From Burkholderiaceae bacterium (lineage in GTDB: Bacteria > Pseudomonadota > Gammaproteobacteria > Burkholderiales > Burkholderiaceae_D), in the NCBI GenBank assembly GCA_019745005.1, contig JAIETO010000018.1, forward strand, positions 1 to 46,140: a stretch of DNA of 46,140 nt, given 5' to 3'. Below are positions 1 through 9,215 of this stretch, one piece after another (the first letter of the stretch is position 1; the number at the start of each line of letters is the position of its first letter). The translations under genes and the position numbers were made by a program. The notes beneath the pieces are model-generated. The model searched no databases, had not been told where the DNA came from, and saw only the letters and a list, made by a program, of their open reading frames with translations.

Positions 1-710
1 TCCAGCGCGTGGGCGCCATCGCCATGTACACAGATGGTATCGGCATGTAGTGAGACTTCTTCGCCAGAAATTGCCGTGACACTGCCATGCTCAACGATAT
101 GCAAGGCTTGTCGTAGCGCGATGTCAGACTCAGTAATCACAGCACCCGCTACATCCCGCGAGACTAACTGTGCGTTTGCTGTATACCGCCGATCCGCAAA
201 AACTTCTTCCGCAGTCACCAAATTAAGTCGCTGCCCCGCTCTGATCAATTCGCTTCCTGCCAGACCGACGAGGATGAAACGAGGGTCGATCGCATGTACG
301 ACTTCGGCGATTAACTGCGCTAAGGCAGCATCACGTGCCGCTTGATTATACAAAGCACCATGCGGCTTTACGTGCTTGACGGTGGCGTTTTCTTGTTGCG
401 CAATCGCACAAAAGTTTTCAATTTGCTGCTGTAAATTGGCTCTTAGTTCAGCAGGTGCAAGCTGCATTTCACGTCGGCCAAAATGTAATTTATCGGGAAA
501 ACTAGGATGTACCCCAATTGCCACGCCGTGTGTCTTTGCTGAGCGTATCGCACGCCGCATGCTGTCGTCGTCACCAGCATGTCCACCACAGGCTATATTG
601 ACTGAACTCACGCAGGCAATCAGTGCGTCGTCGCTATCGCCCCCTTCGCCTAGGTCTGCGTTGAGATCAATTGTTGAACGCAATGCACCATGCTTTGCCA
701 AACTACCCAT
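1..710 (-). CDS. pxpA: 5-oxoprolinase subunit A (LamB/YcsF family), 3' end missing
   Basis: This is the LamB/YcsF-family subunit of the PxpABC enzyme, which cleaves 5-oxoproline (pyroglutamate) to glutamate using ATP in the cytoplasm. The reading frame is open from the ATG at 710 to the window edge, giving about 236 residues; family members are near 250, so only the C-terminus is missing. Visible family signatures are an N-terminal IDLNADLGEG block, a NIACGGHAGD block, a GVHPSFPD block and a VKPHGALYN block. Its ATG overlaps the pxpC stop by 8 bases (ATGGGTAG), so the two are probably translationally coupled. The assignment is confident because all three Pxp subunits lie in order. The exact stop cannot be seen. 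Confidence 0.93.
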   Translation of the reverse strand, partial: MGSLAKHGALRSTIDLNADLGEGGDSDDALIACVSSVNIACGGHAGDDDSMRRAIRSAKTHGVAIGVHPSFPDKLHFGRREMQLAPAELRANLQQQIENFCAIAQQENATVKHVKPHGALYNQAARDAALAQLIAEVVHAIDPRFILVGLAGSELIRAGQRLNLVTAEEVFADRRYTANAQLVSRDVAGAVITESDIALRQALHIVEHGSVTAISGEEVSLHADTICVHGDGAHAL

Positions 711-1626
711 AGGCGCTCCACTCGAAACGGTATAGCTCTTGCTGTAATTGTTTCTTCGCTGCCAGCGCACCCGCCACATCAGTCTCGACGAAAACGATTT
801 TACGGCCAGCAGGCGCTTGGGCAAATTTCCACAAATCCGCTTCGATGACAGAGGCAATTTTTGGATAGCCACCCGTGGTTTGTGCGTCGGCAAGCAACAC
901 GATGGGTTGCCCGTTCGCAGGCACTTGCACCACACCTGGTAACACAGCGTGCGAAGCCAGTTCATTTTGATTTTTTCGTTGCAACACTGGGCCTTGTAAT
1001 CGATATGCCATGCGATTACTTTGGTTAGTGACTAGCCATGCTTGCGACCAAAACTGCTCGCGTGAGGCGACATTAAATTCCTCATATTCTGGTCCAGGAA
1101 TCGCCCGTATTGTTGGGGTCCATTTCGCATGCAGTGTGCCAATCGGTTTTGCCAAACTATGCGGCGCGCCTAGTGGTAGCAGATCACCCGCCTGCAGGCT
1201 GCGCCCTTTCCATCCACCGAATCCTGCTTGTAAATCGGTTGAGCGTGACTGCATCACTTCAGGCACATCAATACCACCATCAATGGCCAGATACGCCCGC
1301 ATGCCGCTTCGTGCGCCGCGCATCACCAGCCTTTGCCCTGCGCGCGCTTTGGTACGCCAATAAATGCTTTGCGGCTGCTCGTCTAGGCTGGATTCAAAAT
1401 CAGCGCCGCAAATCGCAAACCATGCGTCACGCAGAAATTGCACCTCAAGGGTTCCTACCACCACTTCAAGTCCCGCAAAATGCGCAGGATTCGCAACCAA
1501 GCGATTTGCCATCGCCAAGGCAGGCAGATCAAGTGCACCTGCCCGCGCCACTCCTAAGTGACGATAACCAGTGCGTCCCAAGTCTTGTACCGTGTTCTGT
1601 TTGCCAGCGCGCAGAATTTTTAGCAT
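703..1626 (-). CDS. pxpC: 5-oxoprolinase subunit C (biotin-dependent carboxyltransferase-like)
   Basis: This is the 307-residue PxpC subunit, resembling the C-terminal half of urea amidolyase and the KipA/carboxyltransferase family. It works with PxpB and PxpA to phosphorylate and open 5-oxoproline. Family features seen are the N-terminal TVQDLGRTGYRHLGV block, ARAGALD, an ANRLVANP block and, near the C-terminus, LADAQTTGGYPKIA. The length is normal. It starts at ATG 1626, 18 bases after the pxpB stop, and its stop overlaps the pxpA start. No strong Shine-Dalgarno sequence precedes the ATG, which fits coupling to pxpB translation. Despite the family name it is not expected to bind biotin itself. 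Confidence 0.93.
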   Translation of the reverse strand: MLKILRAGKQNTVQDLGRTGYRHLGVARAGALDLPALAMANRLVANPAHFAGLEVVVGTLEVQFLRDAWFAICGADFESSLDEQPQSIYWRTKARAGQRLVMRGARSGMRAYLAIDGGIDVPEVMQSRSTDLQAGFGGWKGRSLQAGDLLPLGAPHSLAKPIGTLHAKWTPTIRAIPGPEYEEFNVASREQFWSQAWLVTNQSNRMAYRLQGPVLQRKNQNELASHAVLPGVVQVPANGQPIVLLADAQTTGGYPKIASVIEADLWKFAQAPAGRKIVFVETDVAGALAAKKQLQQELYRFEWSAYG

Positions 1627-1644
1627 GGAGCGATGAAATTAATC

Positions 1645-2319
1645 TTATGTAAAAAAATCGTTGGCGATAAACTGCACTGTATCACCCGGCAAAAACAGCG
1701 AAGGCGCTGCTTTACTCACATCAAAACATCGAACGTTAGTGCGCCCAATGATTTGCCAACCGCCCGGGCTAGCTTGGGGATAAATGCCAGTTTGTGCACC
1801 GCCAATCGCAACCGATCCGGCGGGCACGCGCAAACGGGGTTCGGCACGACGCGGGCAATGCAATTGCTTTGGCAAATCGCCCAAGTAGGCAAAGCCCGGC
1901 TGGAAACCTAAAAAATACACGCTGTAAATGGTTTCGCTGTACATGCGAATCAACGATGAGACAGATAAGTTTGCATGTGCAGCCACCTCCTCTAAATCTG
2001 GCCCATCGACGCCGCCGTAGCTCACAGGTAAATCATAATGGCGCGGCGCATAGTCGCTTGCGCTGCTGTTACGCCACACCGACTGTAATTCGAGCAGCAA
2101 CTGATCGCCACTGCATTTATCTGGATCAAAAATCAGCGTTAAATTGTTCATACCGGGCACCGCATCCACCACCCCGTCTAAATGGCGAACTTGCGCTGCG
2201 CACGACCAAATTTTTTTCTGCTGGGGTAAATCAAACGGTGCATTCGCGGTGGACGATGTCTTCCGGCGTAATTGCAAACCCAGCGCAGCTTCGCCAAGCG
2301 TAAAAAAATGTGCTTCCAT
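1645..2319 (-). CDS. pxpB: 5-oxoprolinase subunit B (KipI-like)
   Basis: This 224-residue protein is the PxpB/KipI-family subunit of 5-oxoprolinase, homologous to the N-terminal part of allophanate hydrolase-type carboxyltransferases. The diagnostic stretch is FLGFQPGFAYLGDLP, followed by RLRVPAGSVAIGG and an SPGGWQIIGRT block near the C-terminus. The N-terminus has the expected FFTLGEAALGLQL strand pattern. It is the first pxp gene here and begins 38 bases after the large membrane-protein gene, so it may share that transcript. A purine-rich GAGAGAAC stretch lies shortly before the ATG. Confidence 0.92.
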   Translation of the reverse strand: MEAHFFTLGEAALGLQLRRKTSSTANAPFDLPQQKKIWSCAAQVRHLDGVVDAVPGMNNLTLIFDPDKCSGDQLLLELQSVWRNSSASDYAPRHYDLPVSYGGVDGPDLEEVAAHANLSVSSLIRMYSETIYSVYFLGFQPGFAYLGDLPKQLHCPRRAEPRLRVPAGSVAIGGAQTGIYPQASPGGWQIIGRTNVRCFDVSKAAPSLFLPGDTVQFIANDFFT

Positions 2320-2357
2320 AAAATGTTCTCTCTTTGGCTTACTTCACAGAAGCCGTA

Positions 2358-5300
2358 TTACTTTGGTGGGTGTTCTGCTTGACCTGCCTGCTCGGCTTTC
2401 GTCGCCTCCTCGAAAGTCGATGACGAAACTTGATGATCATTTTCTGAACCATCAACCGCGTCGTCTGTTGGCTTTTCGCGCCGCAACCACAATCCTTCTT
2501 GGCTAAACGCCTGCCATCCCCACTTCAACCAACGTAATAGCGACCATGCGAGCCAGACCGCCCATAACAACATCAGACCACGATAGGCGAGGATCGGCAA
2601 GGTCAAGGTCCAAACAGTAGGCAGCGCAGCCTCGGTTCGATCTGAATACCAGCGCAAGAAATGTCCTGCCGAATTGTTTCCTACAACTTGCATTTCTGGT
2701 TGCCCCAACAAGCCTCCCTGTACGGCCATGAAGAGGATACTGAGGAAAATCAAGGTCATGAAAATCAAGCCGATTTGGCGCAAATTAAACCAAGGTTTTG
2801 CGCCTTCACCGGCAGCAAACTTTGCCCTAATCGAAAAAGCAAAGAACCAAGAAAAAACCAGCAAAGCCGCCCACCATTCGACTTGCGTGAGTCCCAAGGC
2901 AAGCAAACACCATTGACTCGTTTTGAAGGGTAAGCCACTAAAGCGCCCGATGCCCACTGCAACGCCAAGCAAAATCAATAATTTGCTCCAAAATAAAATC
3001 GCTGGGCCGACACCGGCGCCGCCCATGGCTAACAACCAGCGGTCGCTGGGCAAGGTCAAATCAACTTGATGATTTACCGTTGGTGTGTGCAAATCAACCA
3101 TTGCAGACACGAAATTCATGCTCATACCCTGCTCCGTGCGCCAAGCGATTTCGATTGCTTGCGCTCCCGGCGTAAGTGGCAAGACCAATTCACGACCTGT
3201 CGCCCGAATTGGGCGAACTTGGCCACCGATGCTGACGCGCTGAACCACTGCACCCTCAGGCAAAGTCACTTTTTGATCAGCACCACGACTACTGCGTACT
3301 TGCATTTGCAAGACATAATCTGTGGCGCGCGCACCCGGCTTGATACTCAAAATGCTGCGGTCGATTGTGAGTGTTTGTCCCTCAACGGGCTTTGGTCGAC
3401 TAATTTTTAACTGTAAAGTTTCGCCCGACCAAGGCATAAACACTTGATCAGCCGCTTGTCTCGCTTGAGCCGCAACCGGTGGTAAGCCTTGGGCTTCAAC
3501 ATGCCAAATTGTCGAGGCAACCACGACCCATGTTTCCGCCCACGCACTGTCTTTTGCAGCCACTAATCTCAGCTCTGGCGTTTGGCTTAAGGTCGATGCC
3601 CACGTCTGCTTGTCAGCCTGCGCACCCAAATTCAGTTGTACTTTGCCCTCTTTGACAACGACACCGGCCGTGGTGACCGCCTCGCCAGGGAGCAAAGGTA
3701 TTTGCGCCAGAGCGGGAATCCCCAACGGCGAATCGCGCCACACAGTAGTTTCAACGCGCCAGACTAAGTCAAGTATCAGCCGTCGCTCTACCCGCAAGAA
3801 TGGCGGCAACACGGGTGCTTCTAAGCCGCCTACCTCCTTCACACGACGACTCAATTGCAAGGCTTCTGCTGCGCCAGATTCTTCTGAAAGCCCCGCCACA
3901 TCCCAACCAGTCGCGTTGATCTCGACGCGCCGTGGCTTGCGCGGCAGCGGAAGTAACAAATTATCGCGACTACTCAGTTCACCAATCAATTCAACGCGGT
4001 GGCGGCCTGCAGGGCTTAACAACCACTGCGTTTGATTCTCATCGCGATGCACATAGGCCGCTCTGCCATCGAGTAGCGCTTCTTTTGGTAGCCAACTTTT
4101 AGCCCCGCCGGGTAATGGTATTGCCGTCTCAATTGCCGCATCAACGTCTAAACCGAGGCGCACCGTATTGCCGACAATTTGTACGGAAAGTTTTGCGATG
4201 TCGGCGCATTCGGGTAGGCACTCGGGTGGACGACTGAGCTTCTCTTTTAGCTCTTTAAGTTGTTCTGGCGACGGTAACTGGGCGTACGCCGGATGGCTTA
4301 TCGACAAGCTGATTCCCGCCAGAAGCGCGCATAAGCATAGCGACACCAGCTTATTTTTGTCGCGCTTCAAAAATCCGAAAAGCCCTGATTTCTTTAATGG
4401 CGTTGCACCGCCATTATTTGCCTGTTCATTTTCAGGCTTGACGTTATTTGCCCCTTGGTCTGGCGTCCCATTTTTCGGAAGCGAGGTCACACCAACCATG
4501 CGCCAAATGAAGAACCCCATACACAGCAACTGTAATAGCACGAGAATCTTATTTAGCCATGGCGCGATCAGCCAGAGATTCAATTCTTGATTCTGTCGCA
4601 CTGGGCCATCCCATACCAAGCGGTAAGCGTGCCAACGCCAATTGGGTAAGCCAGGGCCCGTTTGTACTTTTGCGTCAGGGTCGACGTTTTTATAGAGCGA
4701 GTAAGGGTTTGAAATGTCAGGCAGTATTCTTGAGCCAGTGACTTCGACACGCTGAAACTTTTTTTCCAAATCGACCTTACCTTTGAAGCTTCTTTCGTCA
4801 TTAGCGATCATAGGCTGCGGAGCTTGGGCAATTGGCGCTGCGGGCGCGGGCGCTGGCGCTACTTCAGCCATTTGCGTTTCTGCGACTGGCAAATCCGCTT
4901 CCACCTTAAAACGATCCTGCGGATCATTTCTAAACTGCGCAATTTGCAAGTTACCGCCCTGCTCTAAAACGGGATAGATCGCACCCCGCAATTGCTGCGT
5001 AGCGAAGGACAAGCAAAGTGCAATTAAGCCAAACAAACTCGCGCATTGCACTAGGCGCACGGCACGTCGTAACTTACCTTCAGGCAGCGCGCGCACTACA
5101 GCAACCAGCGCCAGTGCAGCTACCCATGCAAACTGCGGGGCGTTTGGCTCTTGATACGTTAACGCAAGCAGCAGCAACGCAACCGCGCCCCATGCGCGGC
5201 CCCAAAGCTGTGCAGCGGCGATAGCGATGACGAGCACAATAAAAAAATCCAGCAAATTCCATTGCGCGATCCAGGCACCTTCTGCCTTATCGACCCCACC

Positions 5301-6776
5301 CGCATGAAACAACCGCCAACCAGCAGGTAGATTGAGTTCCGCGCTAACGCGATCAAAGTCACGCTGCCAAGCAACAGCAGGAAACTGACGCGGCGCATTT
5401 TTTAAAATACTATCTGCGCCTAAAGCAAGGGTGCCGCGCTTCACTTCTAAGCCCACTAACTGATCGTCGCCGCGCGTAATCAATTGATCGCGACCATTGA
5501 TATCCGCTCTGCCTAACTGGGCAAATGGCGCAATCGTGAAGCGATTACTGCTGCTTATTTCACCTTGAATACGGTCGTTCATGGTGATGGTTATGCCATC
5601 AAAACTCAGCCACATCCGACGATCTAACATCAACTTATCAGGCGCGGGATTGCTGTCGCCGCGCCGAATTTCCTTAATCGTTAAGCCCATTGCGGGCTTA
5701 ACCAAGAACGCAGGTAAAGCTCGCCATTCTTGCGGCAAATTAGTTTGTTGCGGATCAACACTTAGGCCATCAATGATTGACGCGCTGCGTACCAGAGGAT
5801 TGGCTTCAAATACCCACACTTCTTCCCGTGCGGATGGATCAGTTTTGCTTGTTTCTTTTCCATCCGCCAATTTCGGTAAGCTTATTGTTGTTACCGCGCT
5901 CGGATGTCGTGCAATCAAACTAATGTCCCAATTTCCTGCCCGTACTTGCACCTTTAAGCTCCCATCGGCGTTTAGTGCAGACGGCAACGTGGATTGCAGC
6001 ACTTTCGGAATAAATCCCTCCAACAAGGCAGCCGGAATAACCAGTTCGCGCCCCTTCCCGGACACGACTAATTGAATTCTGGTTTCTAGTTGTACAGGCA
6101 CGCCGTCGATAATTTTTCGGAACAACTGCACTTGCACTTGTTCTTCACCTTCGGCGTCAGCTTTGCGTTGCAGCCACAAGCGATTTTCCTCATCGCGCAC
6201 AGGCAGCGCAACCGCCTGGCCATTGACTTCTAAACGCAATAATGCCGCATTCGTAGGCAGCGCAAGGCTCTCAGGGAGTGCCTGCAAAACAAACCTTCCT
6301 GTGACACGATGCAGGCCAGCGACAAGCTTGAGTGATGGCACACCGTCGCGCAAAGTCACAGGCGCGGCTTTGCCATCAACCATGGTTTCTTGCGGCCAGT
6401 TTTTTTCATCTCCAGGCAGGCTAATCCAAGCCTCTCGCGCCACTTGCCAATCTTGTGAAAACTGCCCACCGGATGATGCTAATTTCAGATCAAGCACACC
6501 TGGCCAAGCGCATTGGCGATTTCCACCATCATTAAAAAAATACGGACATGAAAAACGATCATCGCCGTCCACCGCCCAAGGTATCCAAGTCTTCAGCGGC
6601 TCTGGCACATCACTTGTCTTAAAAGTGCTAGCCCAAGTACCCGAGGCCTGTACGAAAAGGAACAAACTTATGGCGCAAAAGATGCTCAACTTACGCAGTG
6701 TCTGTTTAATGAATATAGCCAGCGAAGTTCGCAACAATCTTCGCCAAAGCCCAATGCAGAACCTACTTAGCGTCAT
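2358..6776 (-). CDS. Giant uncharacterised envelope protein with two tandem diverged modules
   Basis: I do not recognise this family. The frame is open from a GTG at 6845, but the ATG at 6776 has GGAG six bases upstream and is preferred, giving about 1472 residues. What can be seen: a positively charged N-terminus and hydrophobic signal ending near GTWAS; a beta-rich region with an early Cys pair; a membrane-helix cluster at about nt 5260-4990; an Ala/Pro linker; a VEVTGSRI motif at nt 4748-4725; another membrane helix; a basic stretch; and a second signal-peptide-like segment ending in AYA/Q at nt 4281. A second Cys pair, beta-rich region and helices (nt about 2995-2520) follow, with an acidic tail. 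The halves resemble each other (ISLPG..K.W...VDG.AA against IPLPG..K.W...LDG.AA). I infer an inner-membrane-anchored protein with large periplasmic domains. The function is unknown. Confidence 0.8.
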   Translation of the reverse strand: MTLSRFCIGLWRRLLRTSLAIFIKQTLRKLSIFCAISLFLFVQASGTWASTFKTSDVPEPLKTWIPWAVDGDDRFSCPYFFNDGGNRQCAWPGVLDLKLASSGGQFSQDWQVAREAWISLPGDEKNWPQETMVDGKAAPVTLRDGVPSLKLVAGLHRVTGRFVLQALPESLALPTNAALLRLEVNGQAVALPVRDEENRLWLQRKADAEGEEQVQVQLFRKIIDGVPVQLETRIQLVVSGKGRELVIPAALLEGFIPKVLQSTLPSALNADGSLKVQVRAGNWDISLIARHPSAVTTISLPKLADGKETSKTDPSAREEVWVFEANPLVRSASIIDGLSVDPQQTNLPQEWRALPAFLVKPAMGLTIKEIRRGDSNPAPDKLMLDRRMWLSFDGITITMNDRIQGEISSSNRFTIAPFAQLGRADINGRDQLITRGDDQLVGLEVKRGTLALGADSILKNAPRQFPAVAWQRDFDRVSAELNLPAGWRLFHAGGVDKAEGAWIAQWNLLDFFIVLVIAIAAAQLWGRAWGAVALLLLALTYQEPNAPQFAWVAALALVAVVRALPEGKLRRAVRLVQCASLFGLIALCLSFATQQLRGAIYPVLEQGGNLQIAQFRNDPQDRFKVEADLPVAETQMAEVAPAPAPAAPIAQAPQPMIANDERSFKGKVDLEKKFQRVEVTGSRILPDISNPYSLYKNVDPDAKVQTGPGLPNWRWHAYRLVWDGPVRQNQELNLWLIAPWLNKILVLLQLLCMGFFIWRMVGVTSLPKNGTPDQGANNVKPENEQANNGGATPLKKSGLFGFLKRDKNKLVSLCLCALLAGISLSISHPAYAQLPSPEQLKELKEKLSRPPECLPECADIAKLSVQIVGNTVRLGLDVDAAIETAIPLPGGAKSWLPKEALLDGRAAYVHRDENQTQWLLSPAGRHRVELIGELSSRDNLLLPLPRKPRRVEINATGWDVAGLSEESGAAEALQLSRRVKEVGGLEAPVLPPFLRVERRLILDLVWRVETTVWRDSPLGIPALAQIPLLPGEAVTTAGVVVKEGKVQLNLGAQADKQTWASTLSQTPELRLVAAKDSAWAETWVVVASTIWHVEAQGLPPVAAQARQAADQVFMPWSGETLQLKISRPKPVEGQTLTIDRSILSIKPGARATDYVLQMQVRSSRGADQKVTLPEGAVVQRVSIGGQVRPIRATGRELVLPLTPGAQAIEIAWRTEQGMSMNFVSAMVDLHTPTVNHQVDLTLPSDRWLLAMGGAGVGPAILFWSKLLILLGVAVGIGRFSGLPFKTSQWCLLALGLTQVEWWAALLVFSWFFAFSIRAKFAAGEGAKPWFNLRQIGLIFMTLIFLSILFMAVQGGLLGQPEMQVVGNNSAGHFLRWYSDRTEAALPTVWTLTLPILAYRGLMLLWAVWLAWSLLRWLKWGWQAFSQEGLWLRREKPTDDAVDGSENDHQVSSSTFEEATKAEQAGQAEHPPK

Positions 6777-6831
6777 ACTCATCTCCGAAACTGTTAATGT
6801 TGCCGCGCGCAAAAGCATCTTTGGTGCTGGC

Positions 6832-8718
6832 TTATTTCCACTCACCTCTTAATGCGTTGACTCGCTCTTGCAGTAGTTGCGGCGTCACGTCGCTCGCTGC
6901 GATTGGTTCACCAACCACAATTTCGAGCTTGGAAAACGGCCCACGCTGGAATGCACGGTGGAAAGGATTGCCTTTTCCACGCGTCAAAAGGCTGCCCCAA
7001 AGACCGCGCAAAGCCATAGGGAAAACTTGCACTGGTGAGCGCTCAAGGATTTTCATGATCCCGCCTTTAAACTCGTTCATTTCACCCGTGCTGGTGAGTT
7101 TGCCCTCAGGGAAAATACAAACCAGCTCACCTTCGTGCAAAGCCTGCGCAATATCCACATAGGCTTTTTCCATAATCCACGGATCTTCTTTAGCAGGCGC
7201 AATAGGAATTGCTTTACTCGTTTTAAACACCCACGATGCCAAGGGAATTTTAAAAATGCGATGGTCCATCACGAAGCGAATCGGGCGCGGGCTGTACGCC
7301 ATGATGACAACGGCATCCAAGTAACTCACGTGGTTACAAACCAAGACGGCAGCACCCTCTCTGGGCAGCACCTCGGTGTTAACGCCACGGACTCTGTGTA
7401 TTGTATGAATCAACAACCAAGCGCCAAACCGAAGCAAAAATTCAGGCACTAAGCTGTAAATGTACAAGGCTACAAATATATTCAAAATCGCCGTGGCAAG
7501 AAAAATCTGCGGTATGGTTAAACCATAATGCAGCATGACAGTTGCCGCCAAGGCGGAAACGACGATGAACAAGGCATTCAAAATATTCATGCCGGCGATG
7601 GTGCGCGACATGTGCGCGGGGTCGCAACGGGTTTGGATTAGCGCAAAGAGCGGTACCACATACAAGCCACCAAAAATACCCAGCATCACGATGTTAAAAA
7701 GAATGCGCCAACTGCCGGTTTGATGAAGAAAACTCATCATATCGACCGCCGCCGTATTGGTGTACGCCATGCTCGCAAAGTACAACTCAATGCCAAACAC
7801 GGATAAACCAATTGAACCAAAAGGTACTAAGCCAATTTCAACCTTATGACCAGAAAGCTTCTCGCAAAGTAGTGAGCCTGCGCCGATACCGAAAGAAAAA
7901 ATCGTCAGCAAAAGAACAAACACACTGTAATCACCGTGCAAGTAATCTTTTGCATAAAGCGGAAATTGCGCGAGCACGGTCGCGCCATAAAACCAGAACC
8001 ACGAGTTACCCAACAGTGAGAGGAATACAGGGCGATTTTGTTTACTGAAACGCAGGTTACGAATCGTCTCCGTGATGAAGTTCCAGTTGATTTGCAAATC
8101 GGGGGCAGGTGCTGGTGAATTCGGAATACGCAAGCTCAAAAGCCAGCCGATAACCGCAATGAGAATGGCACCGCCCGCAACCATTTCGACACCAAATGGC
8201 TTATGCACGATCAAAATGGCACCTAAAATTTGCCCAGCTAGAATACCGACGAAGGTACCCATTTCAATCAAACCATTTCCGCCAACCAGTTCTTCACTGC
8301 GTAAATGCTGCGGTAGATACGCGTATTTGACCGGGCCAAATAAGGTCGAGTGAATTCCCATACCCGCCACCGCCACAATCAGCACCCACAGTTGATGTGA
8401 GAGCCAGCCATACGCGGCCAAACACATGATGCCAATTTCTAAGAGCTTCACTAAGCGCGCCATTTTCCCTTTTTCGAATTTATCTGCGAGCTGGCCAGAG
8501 GTGGCGGAAAAAATAAAGTAAGGCAATATGAATAGGGCCGGAATGAGTTGGTTGAGCAGCTCGACTTTAATGCTCGTCCATGTCAACGCGTCATACGTCA
8601 AAATGGTCAGCAATGCCGTTTTAAAGACATTATCGTTAAAAGCGCCCAGAAACTGCGTCCAAAAAAACGGCGCGAAGCGGCGTTGGCCGAGGAGGGAAAA
8701 CTGATTTTGTTGACTCAT
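6832..8718 (-). CDS. LplT-like MFS lysophospholipid transporter fused to PlsC-type acyltransferase
   Basis: This 628-residue fusion has an N-terminal major-facilitator domain (about residues 1-420, opening FFWTQFLGAFNDNVFKTALL as in LplT) and a C-terminal glycerolipid acyltransferase domain. The acyltransferase motifs are the HX4D motif in NHVSYLDAVV (about residue 462) and FPEGKLTSTG (about residue 535). In E. coli LplT flips lysophosphatidylethanolamine inward and Aas re-acylates it. This protein combines the transporter with the PlsC part but lacks the AMP-binding acyl-ACP synthetase domain of Aas, so it should draw on ready-made acyl donors. The predicted role is inner-membrane lysophospholipid salvage. 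The large downstream envelope gene follows closely: 55 bases from its preferred ATG, or an overlap of about 14 bases if its GTG is used. Confidence 0.88.
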   Translation of the reverse strand: MSQQNQFSLLGQRRFAPFFWTQFLGAFNDNVFKTALLTILTYDALTWTSIKVELLNQLIPALFILPYFIFSATSGQLADKFEKGKMARLVKLLEIGIMCLAAYGWLSHQLWVLIVAVAGMGIHSTLFGPVKYAYLPQHLRSEELVGGNGLIEMGTFVGILAGQILGAILIVHKPFGVEMVAGGAILIAVIGWLLSLRIPNSPAPAPDLQINWNFITETIRNLRFSKQNRPVFLSLLGNSWFWFYGATVLAQFPLYAKDYLHGDYSVFVLLLTIFSFGIGAGSLLCEKLSGHKVEIGLVPFGSIGLSVFGIELYFASMAYTNTAAVDMMSFLHQTGSWRILFNIVMLGIFGGLYVVPLFALIQTRCDPAHMSRTIAGMNILNALFIVVSALAATVMLHYGLTIPQIFLATAILNIFVALYIYSLVPEFLLRFGAWLLIHTIHRVRGVNTEVLPREGAAVLVCNHVSYLDAVVIMAYSPRPIRFVMDHRIFKIPLASWVFKTSKAIPIAPAKEDPWIMEKAYVDIAQALHEGELVCIFPEGKLTSTGEMNEFKGGIMKILERSPVQVFPMALRGLWGSLLTRGKGNPFHRAFQRGPFSKLEIVVGEPIAASDVTPQLLQERVNALRGEWK

Positions 8719-8796
8719 GATCGGCCAATTTCAAAAAAGAGAAAAACATCTAAAAGTAAACACTCGAAGCTGCGATGCGGGCTCGCAGGCGGGGCT

Positions 8797-9075
8797 TTAC
8801 ATCGGTGGCCTTTCCACCGTTAAAGTCATTAGTTTCATGACGATAGGTCGCACAATCAACACACACACAAACGCCACTGGCATTGCAAATTGGTAGGTGT
8901 GAAAAACACGGCCAAAGTAACCATCATGTATGCCCGTATTGATACCGACGATGACAAAACACATAAACAGTGCCATCAAACTTGCCATATAAAACGAAAA
9001 AACAATCGTCGTGTAGCGAGCTGGAATTTTTCGGCTTGCCGCCGAGATTGCGGAATTATTTTCTTCTGATGCCAA
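8797..9075 (-). CDS. DUF2798-like two-helix membrane protein
   Basis: This is a small membrane protein of about 92 residues. The motif RKIPARYTTIVFSFYMASLM begins the first helix, and a second helix runs through FAMPVAFVCVLIVRPIVMKL. This pattern matches my memory of the DUF2798 family, whose members are about 80 residues long. The frame extends upstream to an ATG at 9177, but that would add an unusually long polar N-terminus. A TTG at 9075 preceded by GGAG at an 8-base spacing gives the expected size, so I chose it; a GTG at about nt 9096 is another possibility. The function is unknown. Confidence 0.7.
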   Translation of the reverse strand: MASEENNSAISAASRKIPARYTTIVFSFYMASLMALFMCFVIVGINTGIHDGYFGRVFHTYQFAMPVAFVCVLIVRPIVMKLMTLTVERPPM

Positions 9076-9215
9076 TTTACTTTCTCCGGTAATCACACTT
9101 TGCGTGATGTAGTGAAGGCCAAAAGTGCGCGCGTTTGAATTGTACAAGCCTTCAAAAGCCCTTGGGAATATTTGCACTAATCCTCGAAAATTTTGAAGTC
9201 TGGTATGCTGGGTCT

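Noticed and set aside
1110-1652. Long plus-strand frames over pxpB and pxpC, and similar frames opposite the giant gene
   Set aside because: They are antisense shadows of well-supported genes with family motifs.
4725-4748. TonB-dependent receptor gene suggested by VEVTGSRI
   Set aside because: The surrounding protein has membrane helices and lacks a plug and beta-barrel with a C-terminal aromatic strand.
8803-8819. CGGTGG/CCACCG hairpin at the end of the DUF2798-like gene as a terminator
   Set aside because: It lies within the last codons of the gene and no T-run follows on the minus strand.
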